Below are positions 7,868 to 17,262 of a stretch of 40,287 nucleotides of DNA, in pieces. The stretch covers positions 1 to 40,287 of the forward strand of contig DAOVRZ010000045.1 of the NCBI GenBank assembly GCA_030627905.1. Direction: 5' to 3'. The DNA comes from JAGMES01 sp023128035. GTDB taxonomy: Bacteria > Bacillota > Halanaerobiia > DY22613. A program made the translations under genes and the position numbers. The stretch's first letter is position 1. Each line of letters starts with the position of its first letter. The notes under the pieces are model-generated. The model did no database searches. It was not told the DNA's origin and saw only the letters and a program-made list of their open reading frames with translations.

Positions 7868-8817
7868 ACAAATTTAGAAACTCCCCGGCCTCCAAGATAA
7901 TTGAATTTTTTCCCTTGATATGTGTCAAGTTCCTTTATTCTTTTATCCATCTTAGCTTTGATCTGTGCCCAATGATAACCCCAATTACAAAAAATGGCTC
8001 TATCCTTTGGTGCCCGAGCTAAAAAACGTCCAATTGCAATCGAAGGATCAAGATACTCTAAAAATGTAATAACCCGCTCAATATATTCTTCCATGGTAAT
8101 TATCTCAAATTTTCCTCTTTCAAACTCACTCGCCAAACGAGTTCCTTTAATAATATATAGAGAATGAATCTTCACATGTTCTACACCGAAGGCAGAAAGA
8201 ATTTTTGCACATTCAATCGCATCTTCTAAGGTATCACCTGGAAGATTCAAAATAATATGTGCACAAATTTCAAATCCGTATTTCTGAATTTTAAGTACTG
8301 AATCTACAAATTCTGCCAGAGTATGACCACGATTAAGTGAACGGAGAGTGTGATAATTTACCGTCTGTAAACCTAGTTCAATTCCAATTTCCACTCCTTT
8401 ATTAGCTTTTACATCAGCTAAACTGTCTAAATAAGCAGGATGGATACAATCAGGTCTGGTAGATATATTAATCTCTACAATATCCTCAATACAGGCTTCA
8501 TAGAGATTCTGACGAAAATCTTTCAAAGGAAGATATGTATTGGTGAAATTCTGAAAATAAGCAATAAATTTATTTGCACGATAATTTTCACGAATGTAAT
8601 CCATATTCTTTAACAATTGTTCCCTAACAGAGAGTTGATTAGATAAACTTTCAAATCCAGCCGCTTCATCTCCACAAAATGTACAACCCATAGTTCCAAG
8701 TTCACCATCACGATTTGGACAGGTTAAGGGTAGATTAATCGGTAGTTTGTATACTTTCTCACCATACTTTTCCTTCAAATACTCAGAATAAACTTTATAT
8801 CTTGGTTTATTATCCAA
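7864..8817 (-). CDS. TIGR01212-family radical SAM protein (YtqA-like)
   Basis: About 317 aa with the family's variant cluster motif: Cys33 in TCPNRDG, then Cys45 and Cys48 in GCTFC (C-x11-C-x2-C), which holds the [4Fe-4S] cluster used to cleave SAM. GIELGLQT and the GDTLEDAIECA region are also typical. The bacterial family is conserved but its exact substrate is not settled; archaeal and eukaryotic Elp3 proteins are distant relatives. The frame is open to a GTG at 8826, but that codon overlaps the GAGGTGAT ribosome binding site. A TTG at 8817, 8 nt downstream of GAGG, is the likelier start; TTG at 8820 is possible. The stop codon lies in repeat B. Confidence 0.88.
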   Translation of the reverse strand: MDNKPRYKVYSEYLKEKYGEKVYKLPINLPLTCPNRDGELGTMGCTFCGDEAAGFESLSNQLSVREQLLKNMDYIRENYRANKFIAYFQNFTNTYLPLKDFRQNLYEACIEDIVEINISTRPDCIHPAYLDSLADVKANKGVEIGIELGLQTVNYHTLRSLNRGHTLAEFVDSVLKIQKYGFEICAHIILNLPGDTLEDAIECAKILSAFGVEHVKIHSLYIIKGTRLASEFERGKFEIITMEEYIERVITFLEYLDPSIAIGRFLARAPKDRAIFCNWGYHWAQIKAKMDKRIKELDTYQGKKFNYLGGRGVSKFV

Positions 8818-8892
8818 CAATATCACCTCAAATATATTCTATCCTCTTGTTTATCTAGACATGCTATAATTAATATTGCATATTTTAATTTT

Positions 8893-10200
8893 TTATATTT
8901 CCAATCCTGGAGCATATTTTTCAAGCAAGTCATCTGTGATAATATGGGTTTTACAAAGTTCAGCATACATTTTTCCACTAGAGCGAATTTTTCTCTCAAG
9001 TGTCTTATAATTAACTTCTACCAAACCAAAGCGAGAACTAAGTCCTTCAGCCCATTCAAAATTATCCATCGTTGACCAATGATAATATCTTTCAACCGGA
9101 ATACCTTCATCTCGTGCTTTTTGGATCATCTGTAGATGTTTGAGTATAAATGCAGATCTCTTAGAATCATCTTCATTAGCAATGCCATTTTCAGTAATAT
9201 AAATTGGCATTCCATGTTGGCCTAACTCTTTTAAAATACGATACAGACCATCTGGATAAATCTCCCATCCCAAATCACTTGTTTCATTCGTTGAATTGGT
9301 AATACGCTTCATAAATGTATCTTTTGGATTAATACTAAATTTTATCAGATCACGACTGTAATAATTCAGTCCAATAAAATCACAGAATGGTCCCACGCCC
9401 CAAGGTTGGCCTGTGCCCAATGGAAGGATCAATTGACCGTTTATCATTGCCTCTAACACAAGTTTATTATTCAAACGATCAGCTATACGCGCAGACATTC
9501 GATCTAATGGATTCTTCTGATTTATAGGATCAAAATTTCGCATATGATGAGAAATACCCACCTTTACGGGTAAATCTCTATCTTTGTATATCTGATGAAT
9601 CACCTGATATGCTTGAACATGAGCATGTAACATATTCTTCAAGACTTTAAATCCTGTAAATGGCTCTTTTTTTCCAGGAGGCCAAATGCCATATGCATAA
9701 CCATGAACAACATAAACGAAAGGTTCATTTATCGTGATCCATTCGTCGACTAAGTCAGCCAGTCCATCTACAACATATCGAACATATCTAGAGAAGCGAT
9801 CTGCTATATCAGATTTCTCCCAACCGCCGATATCCATTAACCATTCTGGATTAACAAAATGATGAAGTGTTACTAATGGACGAATCCCTTTATCCCGTAA
9901 AAGCTGTAGCTCATATCTATAACGATCTAAAGCATCATCATCAAACGCCTCAGCTCTAGGTTGAACTCTGCCCCATTCAATTCCCAAACGATAAATTTGG
10001 TGATTCATTTTTTTCAAAAGCTCACTATCTTCTTCAATTCGATTCCAGTGGTCACAAGCAATCTCTCCAGAAGTGCCATCAGAAATATTTCCAGGAAGTT
10101 GACACCACTTATGCCAGTCTGAATTGATTATACCGCCCTCAATCTGATACGGTGCTGTAGCACTTCCAAGTAGAAGATCCTGATCCAATTTTAGTACCAT
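8893..10200 (-). CDS. bglA: Glycoside hydrolase family 1 beta-glucosidase
   Basis: A 435-aa GH1 enzyme, slightly short for the family. The N-terminal signature LLGSATAPYQIEGG is intact. The acid/base is Glu159 in TINEP and the nucleophile is Glu337 in ITENG. No signal peptide is present, so it acts on imported cellobiose or other beta-glucosides in the cytoplasm; 6-phospho specificity is not excluded. AAGGAGG lies 10 nt before the ATG. There is no sugar transporter or PTS gene beside it. The 75-nt gap to the radical SAM gene suggests cotranscription. Its promoter must lie in or beyond repeat C. Confidence 0.93.
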   Translation of the reverse strand: MVLKLDQDLLLGSATAPYQIEGGIINSDWHKWCQLPGNISDGTSGEIACDHWNRIEEDSELLKKMNHQIYRLGIEWGRVQPRAEAFDDDALDRYRYELQLLRDKGIRPLVTLHHFVNPEWLMDIGGWEKSDIADRFSRYVRYVVDGLADLVDEWITINEPFVYVVHGYAYGIWPPGKKEPFTGFKVLKNMLHAHVQAYQVIHQIYKDRDLPVKVGISHHMRNFDPINQKNPLDRMSARIADRLNNKLVLEAMINGQLILPLGTGQPWGVGPFCDFIGLNYYSRDLIKFSINPKDTFMKRITNSTNETSDLGWEIYPDGLYRILKELGQHGMPIYITENGIANEDDSKRSAFILKHLQMIQKARDEGIPVERYYHWSTMDNFEWAEGLSSRFGLVEVNYKTLERKIRSSGKMYAELCKTHIITDDLLEKYAPGLEI

Positions 10201-10217
10201 AATATAGTACCTCCTTA

Positions 10218-10339
10218 TTTAACAACATTTTCGGAAGAAAGAAATCCCCCATTTTCCTTAAGTGGGGGTAAAATTAATATCACCTTTTTTGTAAAAGTAC
10301 ACCATCTTTGATGGTGCCATCTACTTCCGAAATGTTAAA
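10218..10339. repeat. Dispersed repeat, copy C (diverged)
   Basis: Terminal inverted repeats TTTAACAACATTTTCGGAAG and the complement of CTTCCGAAATGTTAAA bound a 122-bp unit with two internal hairpins (CCCCC/GGGGG at ~10246-10268 and CACCATC-TTT-GATGGTG at ~10300-10316). The ends are related to copies A and D but carry CGGAAG in place of AGAAGG. It sits between miaA and the beta-glucosidase gene, where it may also act as terminator for miaA. Confidence 0.7.
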
Positions 10340-10421
10340 CGAAACTACCTTTCAATAATAATTCTTCACGGAAGACAATTTTTCCTCTTTTTTAAGAAAA
10401 GTACTGAATAATAGTTCTAAA

Positions 10422-11354
10422 TTAAATCCCTTTTTTGTTAATTATTTCTTTGACTCTACTTACCATCTCTACCGTACTCATCTCTCCTAGATTAAACCAC
10501 ATTATCTCTTTATCTCGTTTAAACCAGGTTATTTGCCGTTTGGCAAAATGCCTGGTATCACGCTTTAAGAGATAAATTGCTTTATCAAGATCATATTCAC
10601 CCTTCAAATAACCAACAATCTCTTTGTAGCCTAATCCCTGCATAGATATTAAATCAGGAGAATATCCTTCGTCAATAAGTACCTTCACTTCTTCAACTAA
10701 ACCAGCTTTTATCATTAAATCAATCCGAACATTGATTCGTTGATATAATTCCTCTCTATCCCGTTTTAGACCAATTTTAATCATGTTATATCTTTTAGGT
10801 TGTTCTAATGCTCGTTTCTGCCAATAACTTGCTGTTTTCTTAGTTTGACGATATACTTCAATCCCACGAATTACTCTTCTTAAATCATTAGGATGGAGCT
10901 TTTCAGCTAATTCTACATCAACTTCTTTAAGTAGATTATGTACAGCCTCATTTCCCTTTTCTTCTGCTAAACTATGCATTTCATCTCTAAATTCCCAGTC
11001 AGTCTCCATTTCAGGAAAGACAAACCCCTCTATAACTGCTTGAAAATATAAACCGGTTCCACCAACTAACATTGGAATTGCATCACGGTTATAGATCTTA
11101 GGGATTAATTTCTCTACACGAGATTGAAAATTAGCAACAGTAAAGTCCTGATCTGGTTCAATACAGTCTATTAAGTAATGAGGAACCATTGCCAACTCCT
11201 GAAGAGTAGGTTTAGCAGTACCTATGTTCATTTTTTTATAAATTTGCATTGAATCTGCAGAAATAATTTCACCGTTGATCTCTTGGGCTAAAGCTAATGC
11301 AAAATCAGTCTTTCCCACTGCTGTAGAACCTGCAATTGCAAGTAAAGGGTACAT
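10422..11354 (-). CDS. miaA: tRNA dimethylallyltransferase
   Basis: A 310-aa enzyme that adds the isopentenyl group to A37 of tRNAs reading UNN codons. The P-loop GSTAVGKT is at residues 9-16, followed by ISADSMQIYKKMNIGTAKP and the VGGTGLYFQA motif, all diagnostic. Its product is the substrate of MiaB, encoded at 19091-20422. GGAGTGG lies just before the ATG. It follows mutL but is separated from it by a terminator and has its own promoter. The usual downstream hfq is absent. Confidence 0.97.
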   Translation of the reverse strand: MYPLLAIAGSTAVGKTDFALALAQEINGEIISADSMQIYKKMNIGTAKPTLQELAMVPHYLIDCIEPDQDFTVANFQSRVEKLIPKIYNRDAIPMLVGGTGLYFQAVIEGFVFPEMETDWEFRDEMHSLAEEKGNEAVHNLLKEVDVELAEKLHPNDLRRVIRGIEVYRQTKKTASYWQKRALEQPKRYNMIKIGLKRDREELYQRINVRIDLMIKAGLVEEVKVLIDEGYSPDLISMQGLGYKEIVGYLKGEYDLDKAIYLLKRDTRHFAKRQITWFKRDKEIMWFNLGEMSTVEMVSRVKEIINKKGI

Positions 11355-11410
11355 TTTTCCACTCCATTTCTAAGTTCTACTTTGTATATCTCTCTTCCTC
11401 AATAGAAACT

Positions 11411-11439
11411 ATTATATCTCTCAATACTAATTTTGACAA
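11411..11439 (-). promoter_or_regulatory. Promoter of miaA
   Basis: Minus-strand TTGTCA (11439-11434), a 17-bp spacer and TATAAT (11416-11411). It lies downstream of the mutL terminator and about 55 bp before the miaA start. Confidence 0.7.
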
Positions 11440-11443
11440 GTCT

Positions 11444-11479
11444 AAAAAAGTCCATCTCAAATTTTTTTTGAGATGGACT
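11444..11479 (-). terminator. Intrinsic terminator of mutS-mutL
   Basis: AGTCCATCTCAAA pairs perfectly with TTTGAGATGGACT, followed on the minus strand by a T6 tract. It separates mutL from miaA, which are often cotranscribed in relatives. Confidence 0.85.
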
Positions 11480-11495
11480 AATCATTATACTTATC

Positions 11496-13529
11496 TCAAA
11501 TTCGCTGAAAAGCTTTTAACAGTTCTTTTTCTGAAACTTGAAAGAAAATCGGCCTCCCATGAGGACAGAACCGGGGATTCTCCGTCTTGCTCAATTCCTG
11601 TAACAATCGAATCATCTCACCCTGTTCTAAGTATTCACCTGCTTTGATAGCGCCCTTACAAGCCATAATGGTAATCAATTTTTTATACAATCGACCTCGA
11701 TCTCCAGCTTTTTTCTCCTCTAAAACCATATCAACTATCTCCAAAAATAAATCCTTATCAGGTCGTTCATCTAATCTACGAGGAACAGCATTAATTATAA
11801 TAGTATTTCCACCAAAATGCTCCACTTCAAAACCCATTTGGTTAAATAACTCTTGATTTTCTAATATAACCTGAATTTCTTTCAATGTAAGTTCCAATGT
11901 TAGCGGAATTAAAAGTGTTTGAGATGAGATCCCTTTTTCACGAAATCTATCCATTAATTCTTCATACAAAATCCGTTCATGAACTACATGCTGGTCAAAG
12001 ACATAAAAACCATCTTTACTCTCGGCAATAATGTAAGTTTTATGAATCTGACCTATGGGTAAAAGCTGAGCTATGAAGGCTCCTGGCCCTTTTGTGCTGG
12101 AAACAGATTTACCTGAATCGGAAACCATTTCTTCGTCTATCTCTTCTATCTTAGAAGGTACTTTGGAAACAGACTTATAAGAATCTCTTTCCTTAACAGA
12201 AATATTTTTACCATAGTAGGCCTGTTTCGGGCCTCTTTCCTTCTCCTGCACACGATATTTCGGGTCCCAATTCTTCGGGTTATAGTCTAATTTTGCTAGT
12301 CTTTCTGCCACTCGATTAGCAGAAGATTCTACATCTTCAGTTATATGATAATTGATACCGGCATTTGCATCAGTATTAGCATCAGTAATAGTACTTGCAT
12401 CCATACCTGCATCAGTACCGGTATCAAAACTTATATCGGTATCTATATGCTCATTCTCTTTAAAAAGTGAAGTCAATTCAGCCTTTTCCTGTTGTTGATT
12501 CTTGTTATTTATTAAGCGAGGTTTAGGCAAATCATAATCAGCATTCAATAAAGCCTGACGAATTCCCTTTGTCACCACCTCCATCACCATCTCTGGTCTA
12601 CTAAACTTAACTTCAAATTTAGCAGGATGTACATTCACATCAACATGGATGGGGTTTATCTTTATAAATAAAAATCCGATTGGATGACGTTTATCAGGCA
12701 AAAGGTTATTATAGGCCTCGCCTACGCCTCTACTTAAAAGTACACTTTTCACATATCTTCCGTTCACATAAAAAGACTGATGCTTTCGAGAAGAGCGATA
12801 CACAGTAGGCCGGGTAACATATCCCCAAACTTTAATATAACATTCCTCATAATCTACTTCAATGAGATTATCCACCAAATCTCGCCCATAGACACTTAAG
12901 ACTGTATCTAAAAATCGTCCTGTTCCTGGAGTCCTATTGACTAATTTCTTATTATGTGAAAGACTCATACCAATTTGAGGATTTGCTAAAGAAACTCTAT
13001 TGAATAAGTCGCTAATTTGACCCAATTCAGTGGTTATTGATTTCAAATATTTATATCTAGCTGGAGTATTAAAAAATAAATTCTCCACAAGAAAATCTGT
13101 CCCCACAGCCATACCTATCTCACGCTGATCTTTCACCTCTCCCCCCTCAATTCTTAAAAGGGTGCCTACTGATTCATCAGCTGTTCTGCTCTGAATCGTC
13201 ACCTTACTCACTGAAGCAATGCTCGGTAAAGCTTCACCACGAAATCCTAAGGTACGAATTGAAAAAATATCTGAAGATTCTCTAATCTTGCTGGTAGCAT
13301 GACGTTCAAATGCAGTAAGAATATCTTCTTTACTAATTCCTTCTCCATTATCCAAAACGCGAATACTTGTTCGCCCTCCATCAATAATTTCGACTTTAAT
13401 TCGCTTACTTCCTGCATCAATCGAATTTTCTATCAACTCTTTTACAACTGAGGCTGGACGTTCAACCACCTCACCTGCGGCGATCTGATTTGCTACTCTT
13501 TCACTAAGAACTATAATTTTTGAAGCCAT
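11496..13529 (-). CDS. mutL: DNA mismatch repair protein MutL
   Basis: A 677-aa MutL. The N-terminal GHKL ATPase shows ELIENSIDAG, DNGEGI and GFRGEALPSI. The C-terminal domain carries DQHVVHERILYEE, the metal-binding endonuclease motif DQH(A)x2Ex4E with Val in place of Ala, plus ACKGAIKAGE and CPHGRP. It is therefore probably a nicking MutL, as expected where MutH is absent. The linker contains an Asp/Thr/Ala-rich low-complexity stretch (about residues 365-393) encoded by degenerate repeats of a GATGC-like unit, which is unusual. It starts 4 nt after the mutS stop and is cotranscribed with it. Confidence 0.97.
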   Translation of the reverse strand: MASKIIVLSERVANQIAAGEVVERPASVVKELIENSIDAGSKRIKVEIIDGGRTSIRVLDNGEGISKEDILTAFERHATSKIRESSDIFSIRTLGFRGEALPSIASVSKVTIQSRTADESVGTLLRIEGGEVKDQREIGMAVGTDFLVENLFFNTPARYKYLKSITTELGQISDLFNRVSLANPQIGMSLSHNKKLVNRTPGTGRFLDTVLSVYGRDLVDNLIEVDYEECYIKVWGYVTRPTVYRSSRKHQSFYVNGRYVKSVLLSRGVGEAYNNLLPDKRHPIGFLFIKINPIHVDVNVHPAKFEVKFSRPEMVMEVVTKGIRQALLNADYDLPKPRLINNKNQQQEKAELTSLFKENEHIDTDISFDTGTDAGMDASTITDANTDANAGINYHITEDVESSANRVAERLAKLDYNPKNWDPKYRVQEKERGPKQAYYGKNISVKERDSYKSVSKVPSKIEEIDEEMVSDSGKSVSSTKGPGAFIAQLLPIGQIHKTYIIAESKDGFYVFDQHVVHERILYEELMDRFREKGISSQTLLIPLTLELTLKEIQVILENQELFNQMGFEVEHFGGNTIIINAVPRRLDERPDKDLFLEIVDMVLEEKKAGDRGRLYKKLITIMACKGAIKAGEYLEQGEMIRLLQELSKTENPRFCPHGRPIFFQVSEKELLKAFQRI

Positions 13530-13533
13530 TTCA

Positions 13534-16185
13534 TCACTTCCCCTCTGCCTCTTTCTTCAATTGATAGAGAAGATTCATTGCATCCATAGGTGTAATAGAC
13601 ATAATATCTATCTCACGCAATCTATCTACTATAGGATGCTTTGTAGGTGTAAAAAGAGAAAGTTGCTGTTCTTTCACAGATTGAGGTTCTTCTTTCAAAA
13701 TAGGTTTAGATATTTCCACTGAAACTGCAACCTCTTCCTCACTTTCCATAAGTGGACTAGTATTCTCCTTCTCTAATCGTTGAAGAATTTCTCTAGCTTT
13801 AGCAAGTATTTCTTGTGGTAAGCCTGCAAGACGGGCTACCTCAATTCCATAACTTTGATCAGCAGCCCCTGGAATAATCTCATGTCTAAAAACGATTCCA
13901 TCCCGTTCATTTTCTTCTACAGCAATATTATAATTTTTGACCCCTTCCAACTGATCCTCTAAAACAGTCAGCTCATGATAATGAGTGGCAAACAAAGTTC
14001 TAGCTCCAATACGTTCACAATTATGAATATATTCAATCACAGCCCAAGCTATGCTTAAACCATCATATGTGCTAGTTCCACGACCTACTTCATCTAAAAT
14101 GATTAGACTCTGTTTTGTTGCATGATGAACAATATTTGCTACTTCATTCATCTCTACCATAAAAGTACTCTGGCCAGTCGTCAAATCATCACTTGCTCCA
14201 ACCCGAGTAAAAATTCGATCTACCAGGCCTATATTAGCTTGTTCAGCGGGAACAAAAGAACCAATCTGAGCCATTAAAGTAATTAATGCGACCTGACGCA
14301 TATACGTGGATTTACCGGACATGTTTGGCCCAGTTATAATCGTAAACCTGGATCTATCTCCATCAAGATAAGTATTATTAGGAATAAAAGGCTGATCAAT
14401 TAAATCTTCCACAACTGGATGACGTCCTTTGATAATCTCCAGTTCGCCATCAGTAGTTACAATTGGGCGAATATATTGATTTTCTATTGTAACTACAGCA
14501 AAAGAGACCAATACATCCAATTGTGCTAAAACCTCAGCACTTTCCTGAATCCGACGCATCTCTTGAGCGACTTGATCTCGAATTTTAACAAAGATTTCAT
14601 ATTCGAGGAGAACACTCTTTTCTTCTGCTCCCAGAATCAAAGATTCTTTCTCCTTTAACTCAGGAGTTACATACCGTTCACAATTTGAAAGCGTTTGTTT
14701 ACGAATATAATCCTCAGGAACCAAATGCAAATTAGATTTTGTCACTTCTAAAAAATACCCAAAAATTTTATTGAAACCAACTTTTAAAGATTTAATACCT
14801 GTCCGCCCTCGCTCCTGTTGCTGAAGGCGAGTTATCCATTCTTTTCCATTAGTTGAAGCATCACGTAAGCGATCTAATTCTTCTTGAAAACCTTCTTTAA
14901 TCAAACCACCATCTTTTAGAGAAGTTGGTGGCTCGTCCAGAATCGCAGTCTCAATCAAGGATACTACATCTTCTGAAAGATCTAAACTTTTACGTAAAAA
15001 TTGCAGACGCGGTGATGTAAAAGAAGCTAAAATTTTATCAACCTCAGGTAATTTTGAGAGAGACTGTTTCAATGCTATCAAATCTCGACCATTGGCAGAA
15101 CCATACACAATCCGTCCTAAAAGCCGCTCAATATCATAAATGCCTTTTAAAGTTTCCTTTAAACTTTCCAACTCATATAAATGATTGATCAATTCATCCA
15201 CAGATGAAAGTCGCTCTTCGATCTTTTCTTGACTCAATAAAGGTTGATGAATCCAATGTTTTAACTTTCTGCTACCCATAGCCGTAACAGTGCGATCAAG
15301 AACTCCCAACAAACTCCCACGACGTTTTCCATCCCGAAGAGTGGCAGTTAATTCTAAATTCCGCCGCGTAGCAGCATCCAAAATCATATATTCTTGATTT
15401 GAATATGTTTTCAACCGATTGATATGGCTCAAACTACGTTTCTGAGTTTCATTTAAATAATTCATAATACCACCTGCAGCAATGGTTGCTGTTTTTAAGC
15501 CTTCACATCCAAAACCATGTAAGGTTTTTGTATTAAAATGTTCAATCAACAATTGATATGCTGTTTGATAATTAAAATTATCTGGCATAATATTTATAAC
15601 TATATTTGACTGTTGGCGTAAAAAACTCTCAATGACAGGGTAATCTTTTAATTCAGAAGAGATGATCAATTCACTGGGTTGAATTCTAGATAACTCATCA
15701 ATCACCTTATTAACAACCCAATCAAACTCAGTTACTGCAAATTCTCCCGTAGAGATATCAACATAAGCAAATCCTAGTTGATTCTGATGCAAGATAAGTG
15801 CACCCAGATAGTTATTTTTATCATCCTGCAAAATAGTACTATCTAAAGCTGTTCCTGGCGTAATAACCCGAACTACATCACGACGAACCAGACCTTTCGC
15901 TTCACTAACATCTTCCACCTGCTCACAAATGGCCACCCGATATCCCTTTTTGATCAGTTGAGCAATATAATTATCAGCTGAATGATGAGGAACACCAGCC
16001 ATAGGTGTTTTTTTACCTCCACCTTTATTTCTAGAAGTTAAAGCAATCTCTAACTCTCGTGAAGCAACCTCAGCATCCTCGTTAAACATTTCATAAAAGT
16101 CACCCATACGGAAAAATAGCAAACAATCCGTATATTGTCTCTTTATTGCATTATATTGTTTCATCATTGGCGTTAGTTCGCTCAA
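13534..16185 (-). CDS. mutS: DNA mismatch repair protein MutS
   Basis: An 883-aa MutS. The N-terminal mismatch-binding domain has the Phe-x-Glu motif (MGDFYEMF); the ATPase has Walker A GPNMSGKST (Lys625) and Walker B IILDEVGRGTSTYDG, and a C-terminal tail follows. It recognises mispairs and recruits MutL, encoded next. The frame is open to a GTG at 16194, but this overlaps the AAAGGAG site. The TTG at 16185, 7 nt after GGAG, gives the family-typical N-terminus MSELTPMMKQY, so I chose it. Confidence 0.96.
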   Translation of the reverse strand: MSELTPMMKQYNAIKRQYTDCLLFFRMGDFYEMFNEDAEVASRELEIALTSRNKGGGKKTPMAGVPHHSADNYIAQLIKKGYRVAICEQVEDVSEAKGLVRRDVVRVITPGTALDSTILQDDKNNYLGALILHQNQLGFAYVDISTGEFAVTEFDWVVNKVIDELSRIQPSELIISSELKDYPVIESFLRQQSNIVINIMPDNFNYQTAYQLLIEHFNTKTLHGFGCEGLKTATIAAGGIMNYLNETQKRSLSHINRLKTYSNQEYMILDAATRRNLELTATLRDGKRRGSLLGVLDRTVTAMGSRKLKHWIHQPLLSQEKIEERLSSVDELINHLYELESLKETLKGIYDIERLLGRIVYGSANGRDLIALKQSLSKLPEVDKILASFTSPRLQFLRKSLDLSEDVVSLIETAILDEPPTSLKDGGLIKEGFQEELDRLRDASTNGKEWITRLQQQERGRTGIKSLKVGFNKIFGYFLEVTKSNLHLVPEDYIRKQTLSNCERYVTPELKEKESLILGAEEKSVLLEYEIFVKIRDQVAQEMRRIQESAEVLAQLDVLVSFAVVTIENQYIRPIVTTDGELEIIKGRHPVVEDLIDQPFIPNNTYLDGDRSRFTIITGPNMSGKSTYMRQVALITLMAQIGSFVPAEQANIGLVDRIFTRVGASDDLTTGQSTFMVEMNEVANIVHHATKQSLIILDEVGRGTSTYDGLSIAWAVIEYIHNCERIGARTLFATHYHELTVLEDQLEGVKNYNIAVEENERDGIVFRHEIIPGAADQSYGIEVARLAGLPQEILAKAREILQRLEKENTSPLMESEEEVAVSVEISKPILKEEPQSVKEQQLSLFTPTKHPIVDRLREIDIMSITPMDAMNLLYQLKKEAEGK

Positions 16186-16297
16186 ATCCAACACTCCTTT
16201 AATGATCTATTTTCTTGCTTAATGTACTTTATAAGTTAATCTGGTTCGTATTTTTGATAGTCTTTGAAAAATGTTTTAAGTTCGCCTCTAACTAATT

Positions 16298-16306
16298 ATT
16301 ATATCA
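16298..16306 (-). promoter_or_regulatory. Extended -10 promoter element of mutS-mutL
   Basis: Minus-strand TGATATAAT is a perfect extended -10 (TG-N-TATAAT) about 110 bp before the mutS start. No good -35 is visible. Confidence 0.5.
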
Positions 16307-16423
16307 TAGTTTTTCAGATAAATAAAGTTAATGGACTCAAGGTACAAACTAAAAAAAGAAGGAAAAATACATGTAAAAAGCGAATTCCTATTAGAGAAAG
16401 ATAAATTAACGGAGGTAATTGAA

Positions 16424-17191
16424 ATGAAAAGATTATTTTTCATTGGCAACATATTTCTTATTATTTTTACCGTGTTAATATTTGTAAATGTGGCTGTTAT
16501 GGCTGACGAAGAACCAAAGGCCTACCAAAAACCCCTGGTAATGTTACATTTTGACGACAGTTACATAGGAGTTTATGAAAACGCATTCCCACTGATGGAG
16601 GAACACGGTTATCAAGGAACGATTTATGTGCCGACTAACTTTATAGATCGCCCTGATCATACTCTATTGACACAACTAATCGAAATGGAAGAAGCAGGAT
16701 GGGTGATTGGGTCTCATACTCGAACACACCCTGATCTGATGGAATTAGATGATGCTGCATTGTATGATGAAATTGTTGGATCACGTAATTTATTAATCAG
16801 CCGTAAATTGATTAACATCGATACTGCACATTTTTGTAGTCCAATGACAGTCTGGAACCCCATGGTAGAAACATTTGTTAAAACTCATTACATTTCTGGT
16901 CGGGGTAAAGAATTGGTTATCTTCGCTACAGAGAAACAACCAAAACAGCATGTACGAGTTGTTTTGAAAACTACATCTCTCAATGCTATTAAACAGTGGA
17001 TTTGGGACGCTCATCAGGACAATGCCTGGTTAATCTTAATATTTCACGAAGTCGCCGATGATGGTAATGAATATTTCTTTCCACCTGACAGATTTGCTAA
17101 AACATTAGATTTATTTGAAAAGTTTGGTTCTAGAATTGTAACTGTACAAGAAGCGGTTGAAGAGTGGATAGACGATAATAAAAATAAATAA
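16424..17191 (+). CDS. Exported polysaccharide deacetylase-like protein (NodB family)
   Basis: A 255-aa protein with a signal peptide (KR, then ~20 hydrophobic residues, likely cut after Ala27 before DEEPK). The NodB fold follows: motif 1 LHFDDS (Asp44, Asp45) and motif 2 SHTRTHPDL with metal ligands His98 and His102. Family members remove acetyl groups from chitin, peptidoglycan or other surface glycans in a metal-dependent way; the substrate here is unknown. I chose the ATG at 16424, which has GGAGG upstream and begins the signal peptide, over an in-frame ATG at 16331 lacking both. It is monocistronic, with a terminator following. Confidence 0.87.
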   Translation: MKRLFFIGNIFLIIFTVLIFVNVAVMADEEPKAYQKPLVMLHFDDSYIGVYENAFPLMEEHGYQGTIYVPTNFIDRPDHTLLTQLIEMEEAGWVIGSHTRTHPDLMELDDAALYDEIVGSRNLLISRKLINIDTAHFCSPMTVWNPMVETFVKTHYISGRGKELVIFATEKQPKQHVRVVLKTTSLNAIKQWIWDAHQDNAWLILIFHEVADDGNEYFFPPDRFAKTLDLFEKFGSRIVTVQEAVEEWIDDNKNK

Positions 17192-17203
17192 AATATCTAA
17201 AAT

Positions 17204-17244
17204 AAAAAAAGACCGTGCCGATCAAATTAGCACGGTCTTTTAGT
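17204..17244. terminator. Bidirectional intrinsic terminator
   Basis: AAAGACCGTGC (17208-17218) pairs perfectly with GCACGGTCTTT (17230-17240), with A/T tracts on both sides. It serves the convergent deacetylase and PhpK-like genes. Confidence 0.88.
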
Positions 17245-17262
17245 CTTTACTTATATCATCAA

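Noticed and set aside
11587..11856. An 89-codon plus-strand frame opposite mutL
   Set aside because: It is wholly antisense to the conserved MutL C-terminal domain, with no ribosome binding site or motif.
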